64,000 nucleotides of DNA from Vitellaria paradoxa (taxonomy: Eukaryota > Streptophyta > Magnoliopsida > Ericales > Sapotaceae), in contig CM034242.1 in assembly GCA_019916065.1 (NCBI GenBank), positions 8,056,453 to 8,120,452 on the forward strand. Direction: 5' to 3'. The first letter of the stretch is position 1, and each line of letters begins with the position of its first letter. Made by a program: the position numbers and the translations under genes. The notes under the pieces were generated by a model, which saw only the letters and a program-made list of their open reading frames with translations, made no database searches and was not told the DNA's origin. Of the stretch, positions 58,391 through 64,000 are shown one piece after another.

Positions 58391-59926
58391 GGTTAAAGGG
58401 AAAGTATTCTGGTTTGGATTGGGCTTGATAAGTGTGAGGATTCAACACTCCTTCAACCCAAACGCTCTGTTAAATTCTATTTCCCAGGTTAAAGGGGCAG
58501 TGCAGGGAATGATCCTTCTGTGGTTAAAGTTGATCGAGACAGTGAATTTCGACAAATTTGAGATTAATCTGTATTAAAAGCATAAGAGATGGAATACATG
58601 AAATATCGTTCCTACATTGACTATTCCTAATGTTTGAGGAAAATACATAAAATATTTTTAAAAATTTTAAATCACATTTACCATTCATATGTTTTCGGAC
58701 TGTTATAAATTATCCCTAATGTTAATGTGCTATCAAAAGAGTTAATACACGCATGAATTTCGAAGGTCTTAAAGAGGAACTCTCATCATTTAATCATAAA
58801 AAATTCAAAAATTTGACCGTTAAAGTTACACTGAGTTCCTGCCAATGGCGGGTCAATGTCAGGACAACCCCAGGATAATTCAGATACATTTAATCATTAT
58901 AAGTTAGATGAGTACTAATTGAAATTCTATATATTTAATCATATAATTAGATTAAATCTATTCATACATTTCAAAGATTGTTAATTTTGAATGTCGATGG
59001 GTTACTCTGAAAACTTAAATTAACAATTTGATAGTTAAAATAGTTCAAAATCATTAAAATGATACATATTCGAATCATAATCTCCGATCAGGTATAATAA
59101 GACACTAATTGGGAGTACTAATTTAAATTAAAAAATAATAATAACGTAATATTAAAAATAGAAATAATAAATATAATTTTTAAAATTGTTTATAAATTTT
59201 TATTAAACTTCAAGAGTAATTAATGAAATTTACTCTAATAATTATTGTCATTATATCATAAAATAGTGGAAGTCACTGTAATGGGAAGAATAACGAAACC
59301 CTTTGATTTTTAAGTTATAAATATAAAGAATGTGAAAAGTAAAGCAAACCAAACTGACCATTGCGACTTCTGGGCCATTGTTCAAACTGGAGTGATTGTC
59401 TATTGCTAATACTGGACGCGTGGTAGGATTGCCATCACTAAAAATTGAAAGTTTTAACAAACAGAATGCCCCCCGTTTGCTGTAAGTTTTTACAATACAT
59501 TCAGTTGCATGATGGATGAAAAATAAACATACGTAAAAGAATTTTTAATGCAACAAACATGTAACTGTGTATGCTTCAGGGCAAGCCATGAAACTAGGAA
59601 AAAAAGTTGGCACAGACGCACCATCCCAAGCCAAGTTGTTTGCGCGAAAAAGGCAATGATTATGCACGCTGAGCTCTAGGGGACTCATGTGCACGAGGAA
59701 AGTCCTGTGAGCACGCCACTCATCAAAATCATCTCGTGCACACAACAGAGCTAGGTTTTGAAAAAAATTTAAAAAAAAAAAAATCTAAGCATAAAGCGCA
59801 CATCTTTCCCTCAATCAACCCTAATGAAACAACATAGCATATAAAGCATAAGATGCATCAAAATAACATCATAAATGATTAAAATTTATCAAATAAATAA
59901 ACATTTGAGTCGTTGTATTTCTTTAG
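58391..59926. other. intergenic sequence with an exon-like piece
   Basis: CCCAGGTTAAAGGG occurs at 58388 and 58484, a short direct repeat. On the minus strand, 59437-59359 is a 79-bp stretch with TAG acceptor and ATG|GTCAGT donor, reading DGNPTTRPVLAIDNHSSLNN then GPEVAM without stops. It looks like a true exon, but no neighbouring exons or family could be identified. 59540-59760 is GC-balanced, unassigned. Confidence 0.35.
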
Positions 59927-59992
59927 GCTGAAGAGGCAGACTTAGAAGATGCTCGGCAGCAGTACCTAAACTTGATAGGCATTGCTTGTTGA
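59927..59992 (+). pseudogene. possible terminal exon fragment, unidentified
   Basis: After a good plant acceptor (TTGTATTTCTTTAG) the sequence reads AEEADLEDARQQYLNLIGIA, then Cys and TGA. The acidic, helix-like composition is protein-like. No upstream exon was found, so it is either an orphan last exon or chance. Confidence 0.3.
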
Positions 59993-60032
59993 TATGTTAT
60001 GTGAGGTTTTTGATTATTACTTACATTATTAA

Positions 60033-60535
60033 GGACCCGTTTGGAGTAGTAAAAAATAAAAAAAAAAAAAGATAAAATGTGATTTTAGGTAAATTTTAGC
60101 ATTTGGTGTTTTTTCTATATTAAATTTTTTAGAGATGAACAGTGACAAACCGTTAGAACGGTTCTCTAAAATCCATTCTAATGGATTCAAAAAACCCTCA
60201 ATTTTGTGTTATGCACTGCAGCATTTCGATGGAGCAAAACGATACCGTGAGAACGATCATGGCCAATCCATTCTAATAGTTTGTGTGGGTCCACTCCACA
60301 ATAGTACTCGTTTAAAAGTTTTGAAGTTGAGGAATATGATTACTAAAAAAAAAAATTCCTACTCGATTAACTCTTCTCAAGGTTCAATTTTTTTCTTAGC
60401 GCGAAATATTTAATTTTTTTTTAAATTAATAAAGGTGGGAATGTGTAAAAATGTAATAAAAAATTGTAGTAGTTTTTAGAGGTTGTTGGAATTTTATTTT
60501 ATTTTGTTTTATTTTTTGACACACCAAATGATGCC
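60033..60535. mobile_element. possible MITE-like element of ~500 bp
   Basis: Left end AGGACCCGTTTGGAGTAGT, right end complement AGGCATCATTTGGTGTGTC; similar but not equal. It lies between TT(A) and (T)AA. The interior holds a 92-codon frame (60135-60413) that is not recognisable. Confidence 0.4.
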
Positions 60536-60984
60536 TAAATATTGAGATATACTATATTATTAATGCTGTGAATTTTACTAAATTATAAATGTATATATGC
60601 CTAGATCCTACGTGCTATGATATGATGGTAGTATGTTAGGATGTTCTTGTCTAAACTTATTTATACCAGTCTCTAAGGACAAGATATTTGAGTAGCCCAA
60701 GATATTTGGTGGCCCGCTTAAGTCCAAGAGGTTGATGCTTACCATTTGCTTTGTTGAGATTTTGTATGAAGTACGACGCCGTTGTCCACTCTGCTATTGA
60801 CTTTCATGTTTATTTGGGACTATGATTGTATTGGGCTCCAAGCCCACTCTGCTATTGGTTTTCATGGTTATCTGGACTATGATTGCATTGGGCCTATTTG
60901 TAGCTAAGTTTACTAGTTGGGAGTTTTGATTGCCCCAGCTAATTAGCTGAAACTGCTTCTCTTTTGTACCTCTTACACGTAAGT
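60536..60984. other. intergenic sequence with a short direct repeat
   Basis: CCACTCTGCTATTG..TTTCATG..TAT appears twice (60786 and 60843) with 'GACTATGATTG' following in each, a ~57-bp tandem duplication. No gene. Confidence 0.5.
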
Positions 60985-61105
60985 TCCGTTTAATTTATTG
61001 TAAATTTTTTAAAATTTTTAAGAATTTTTTGAAATTTTTCACTTTTTATTTCATTATACAAATAATAAGCTCATAACTTATCTTATTTTATATCACTTTA
61101 TATTA
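60985..61105. mobile_element. short MITE, 'GTGCGTTTGGA' family, reverse copy
   Basis: TAAGTTCCGTTTAATTTATT on the left; ATTATACAAATAATAAGCTC and TTATATCACTTTATATTAAA on the right match the family interior. It borders, and perhaps replaced, the start of the LTR element that follows. Confidence 0.5.
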
Positions 61106-62595
61106 AACATGAAATATTGTTTATATATATTATCTATATTAGAATATTTTATATCTTACTTTTTAATAAGAGTTAGGTTTATTTTGATATATAAATCATT
61201 ACCATACATACCTTTCATTGCAAACTAATATAAAGGTCTCTTCTTTACTTTTATGATATATACCTTTATGATATATATGATAAGATGTAAATCTTACATT
61301 CTCTCTTTCCAATTCTATTATTTCTTATATTTTATTTTTCTATTTTAACATGGTATTAGAACATATAATTTTCGATCCTGAATAGTCTATATTCTAAATC
61401 ACAATAAAGTATTTTTTGCGTTATATTTTTTCTCTGGTATTTTTTTTTTCAAAGTTTGCTCTGTCTTAGTCCTACAACAACTACCATAGAATTCTTTTTT
61501 TTTTTAATTCCACAGTTTGAATCGATTCTTACAGTTTTTTGACCTTTCTTATTTTGATTCTGATATATGTTTTTTTATATTTCACTATCTCGTACCTTTT
61601 TTTTTATTTAGGATAATCTCTTAATATTATATTGTTCATCCTATTCACAGTACTGTTTCTTAACAGAATTAATTATAATATGTTAATAGATATTAGTTTT
61701 TCTTATTGGTTGTAAACTCTCAAGAGTAAGGTGCTCCTATTTTTTTCCAATGTTTTTCAGTTTTGTCTTTTTTATTCCATCTTAGTACACTGTATATTTT
61801 GTTTGGTTATTTTTCAATTGTCAATTCGAAAAATAATCATATCAGTGACAGTGAAATTTTTTTAGGATCTCACTGTAAAAAATTCCTCATTGTCAGCAGT
61901 TATACAACTCTAAATTCTACACTCACGATTTTTTCTGCTATCTGGTTCAACTATTTTTGGAATGCTCTTATTTTCAAACTCAAGTTGATTTACCATCTTA
62001 AGTTTGAGAAAAGGGTGTTATAATATTCTATATTAGATATGAAATACTCTTTATATATATATATTACTTATATTAGAATATTCAATATTTTACTTTTGGG
62101 TAAATTACATCTAGACCCCCTAAACATTAGCGAAATTACACATGGATCCTCTCGACATTTCAAAATTACATTAACCTCCCTTATTTTGAAATGTTTGTAA
62201 CACTTAGCCCATTCCGTTAACTTTTTCCCTAACTCCGTTAAAAATTTTTGAAAAGACAAATATACCCTCGTATATTTTTCCATACACGTGCAGCCTTTGA
62301 TTCCTTCACTGTTGTGAGCGACTGCGGCAGACTCGCCGATTCAAGCCCCCATCGGCAACCCCTGTCGGCGACTGCGACAGCCCCCGTCAGCGACTGCTAA
62401 CCCTTTCTTCAAATCTCCACCGACAATCCTTGCCTCTCTCTAGCTTTGTCACTTTAAACCTTTCTTCAAATCCGCCACTGACTCCATCACCAGATCTGAA
62501 AATAAGCTCCATGACTGGTTCGATTTTGCATCAAACTTCAACAAGAAATGACCAATTTTTGAAGGGCTAAACTAACGGTGGGTGTGCTGTCATGT

Positions 62596-62626
<31 letters not shown>

Positions 62627-62639
62627 AGAAACCAAAGCC

Positions 62640-62872
62640 AAGGCAGAGGAGAGGATTCGACAGCTTATCTTCGCAAAAGCTTCGAACCCACCGTCTTCTC
62701 TCGCAGTTGGGATTGTCGAACACGCTTCTTCACTGTCTTCAACGCACTCCCTCTCCGTCGATTTCGTACTAATCGGCTTCAACGGAAAACGCGAAGCGAT
62801 TCCAGCAATTACCCATTTCTTGCCTTCTGATTCTACGCCTCCCTTCGCTTGATGCTTTTTTGAAAAATCCAT
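62640..62872 (-). pseudogene. SIAMESE-RELATED (SMR6-like) CDK inhibitor, 5' coding fragment in Pack-MULE 2
   Basis: From ATG 62870-62872 on the minus strand the frame reads [40 protein letters not shown] and [17 protein letters not shown] (59 residues), the typical N-terminal half of SMR6-type cyclin-dependent kinase inhibitors ('[18 protein letters not shown]', then '.TPTARE'). Beyond this an AKISC-like echo of the 'AKL.CPPAPRK' segment is seen but the frame is lost, and the sequence runs into a GA repeat. The conserved C-terminal cyclin/CDK-contact parts are absent, so it is not a working inhibitor. The adjoining 62873-62990 may be captured 5' leader. Confidence 0.75.
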
Positions 62873-62991
62873 GTCGAATCAAATCCAAATCTAGTCGCCA
62901 AATAAACCCAAGAGCAACAGAGCAGAGAGGGGGGGTAAGAAAGAAGGGTTTGATTTGAAAAGATCAGAAGTAATCTATAAGACTATAGGGT

Positions 62992-63063
62992 ATGGCCGGA
63001 ATTCGCCGAGCTTCCATTGTTTGGTTCCGCAACGATCTCCGAGTTCAGGGCACTCATGATTGA
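62992..63063 (+). pseudogene. photolyase/cryptochrome-like N-terminal fragment in Pack-MULE 2
   Basis: ATG at 62992 reads MAGIRRASIVWFRNDLRVQ and stops at TGA 63061-63063. 'SIVWFRNDLRV' is the opening beta-strand motif of the photolyase/cryptochrome fold (CRY-DASH/PHR2 type; followed by HDN in family members). Here the frame is lost after V, with CATGAT seven bases later perhaps being the displaced 'HD'. No FAD-binding region is present. The identity rests on one 11-residue motif. Confidence 0.55.
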
Positions 63064-63159
63064 ATCGGTTTCGGCAAAGGCGATCGGCGTAGATACAACA
63101 TGCATATTGCCTTGGAACATGCCCAAAAAATTGAATTGCCAAGTCCTCTGAAAATGCAT

Positions 63160-63160
63160 A

Positions 63161-63195
<35 letters not shown>
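63160..63195. repeat. (TA)n microsatellite inside Pack-MULE 2
   Basis: About 16 TA units with one TG interruption. It lies between the photolyase-like piece and the right inverted end. Confidence 0.9.
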
Positions 63196-63197
<2 letters not shown>

Positions 63198-63738
63198 GCA
63201 TACGTATGTATATAATTAGGACAACACAATATTCACCTTTGGTTGCGAAAGGATTTCCAGATCATTTTCCTTGTGAATTAATTTTGAGATTCTGTGGTTC
63301 AATTTCTAAGTGTAGCAATTTTGGGTATTAAGGGTTTAAGTCAATGAACCACAGTGAGGAACAGTTGGGGGTAAATTTGGTATATAAAAAAAAATTTTGA
63401 CTGACGTCATCATCTTAACAGAAAATCTAACGGCACATTAACGGAAGGGGGTATTTGTTACAAACATTTCAAAATAAGGGAGGCTAATGTAATTTTGAAA
63501 TGTCGAGGAGATCCATGTATAATTTCGCTAATGTTTAAGGGGTCTAGATGTAATTTACCCTTTACTTTTTAATAAGTAGTTATGTTTATTTTAATATGTA
63601 AATCATTATCATACGTATCTTTCATTGTAAACTTATATAAAAGTCTCTGCTCTACCCTTATGATATATATACAACAAGATGTAAATCTTATCTTCTCTTT
63701 CTCCAATTCTATTATTTTTTATCTTTTATTTGTTATTT

Positions 63739-64000
63739 CAATAACTCCAAACAAACCGTAGTCTTCATTTTTGTGTTTTATTATTAACTAATTAGTTGAA
63801 AGATTTTTTTTTTTGGTAATTTAATTAGCTGAAAGATGCTCATCAATCCCCCACGAACAGCACTGTTCTTATTTATTGTTATTATTTTTAAATGATAAAA
63901 AACAACCAAAATAAAAAAAAAAAAAAAAAACACGGTGGACACTTGGAAGGCTGGAATAATCAATCTTGAGCCTTCTGATCTCTCAGTTGCTGAAGCTCTT
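63739..64000. other. intergenic sequence at window end
   Basis: Nothing recognised; a long A tract lies at 63914-63930. The last 60 bp are GC-balanced and could be the edge of a gene beyond the window. Confidence 0.3.

Larger units (their letters stand above)
62098..63560. mobile_element. Pack-MULE 2 (Mutator-like element with captured gene pieces)
   Basis: Both ends are GGGTAAATTACATCTAGACC (read inward) with inverted similarity of about 150 bp including CTAAACATTA and CTCCCTTATTTTGAAATG-like blocks. The ninemer TTTACTTTT flanks both sides (62089-62097 and 63561-63569), a perfect duplication. The 1463-bp element has no transposase. Its GC-richer interior contains part of an SMR6-like gene (minus) and a photolyase-like start (plus). 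It shares its ends with the element at 13976-15184 but carries different cargo. Confidence 0.9.
61106..63738 (+). mobile_element. small non-autonomous LTR retroelement, 3' LTR split by Pack-MULE 2
   Basis: The 5' LTR (about 61106-61350) ends ...TTTTAACA and is followed at 61351 by TGGTATTAGAAC, a decayed initiator-Met primer binding site. The internal region is only about 665 bp and ends in the polypurine tract GAGAAAAGGG (62006-62015). The 3' LTR starts TGTTATAATATTC at 62016, is interrupted at 62098 and resumes after 63560 with AATAAGTAGTTATGTTTATT, matching 'AATAAGAGTTAGGTTTATTT' of the 5' LTR. Shared blocks include GATGTAAATCTTA and TTCCAATTCTATTATT. There is no gag or pol. The first bases of the 5' LTR were lost next to a MITE. 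Confidence 0.8.

Noticed and set aside
1..64000. CRISPR arrays, tRNA, rRNA or organelle inserts
   Set aside because: No regularly spaced short repeats with unique spacers, no cloverleaf with both pol III boxes outside the SINE, and no ribosomal or plastid gene sequence were seen.

Overview
This is nuclear DNA from a flowering plant. It is strongly AT-rich, with spliced GT-AG genes, land-plant protein families (AHL, SAUR) and a dense layer of small plant transposons. The species cannot be told from the sequence, and there is no bacterial, viral or organellar gene content.

Only three genes look intact. (1) An intronless AT-hook/PPC DNA-binding protein of the AHL19/21/23 type lies at 26861-27703 (+). 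(2) A small SAUR-like auxin-response gene lies at 40010-40384 (-). (3) A five-exon AHL13-like gene lies at 45935-52180 (-). All its splice junctions are readable and it gives a 381-residue protein with two AT-hooks and one PPC domain. The two AHL genes converge about 18 kb apart. Both classes act on AT-rich nuclear DNA, and PPC domains are known to multimerise.

The rest is mainly non-autonomous transposons in nested layers. Two Mutator-like elements have long inverted ends, perfect 9-bp target duplications and captured gene pieces (Pack-MULEs). The one at 13976-15184 holds a cinnamoyl-CoA-reductase-like piece and a LINE piece. The one at 62098-63560 holds the start of a SIAMESE-RELATED (SMR6-like) CDK inhibitor and a photolyase/cryptochrome-like start; it sits inside the 3' LTR of a small LTR retroelement. 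Others are Helitron-like repeats (8154-9795 and a tandem set at 54.7-58.0 kb), solo LTRs (35581-36000 inside a MITE; 44359-45008 with a perfect 5-bp duplication), a miniature LTR element interrupted by a Tourist MITE (18.1-19.4 kb), short Mutator-type, Tourist-type and hAT-type MITEs, two SINE traces and a decayed LINE.

The oddest structure is at 36.2-38.1 kb: a 1.9-kb inverted-ended unit carrying about four and a half copies of a roughly 255-bp repeat, each with several copies of the palindrome ACAGTACCGGTACTGT, followed by three copies of an 82-bp repeat.

Layout: 0-26 kb transposon-rich with no intact gene; 26-28 kb AHL23-type gene; 28-40 kb transposon-rich; 40.0-40.4 kb SAUR; 41-45 kb MITEs and a solo LTR; 45.9-52.2 kb AHL13-type gene; 52-64 kb Helitrons, LTR element and Pack-MULE.
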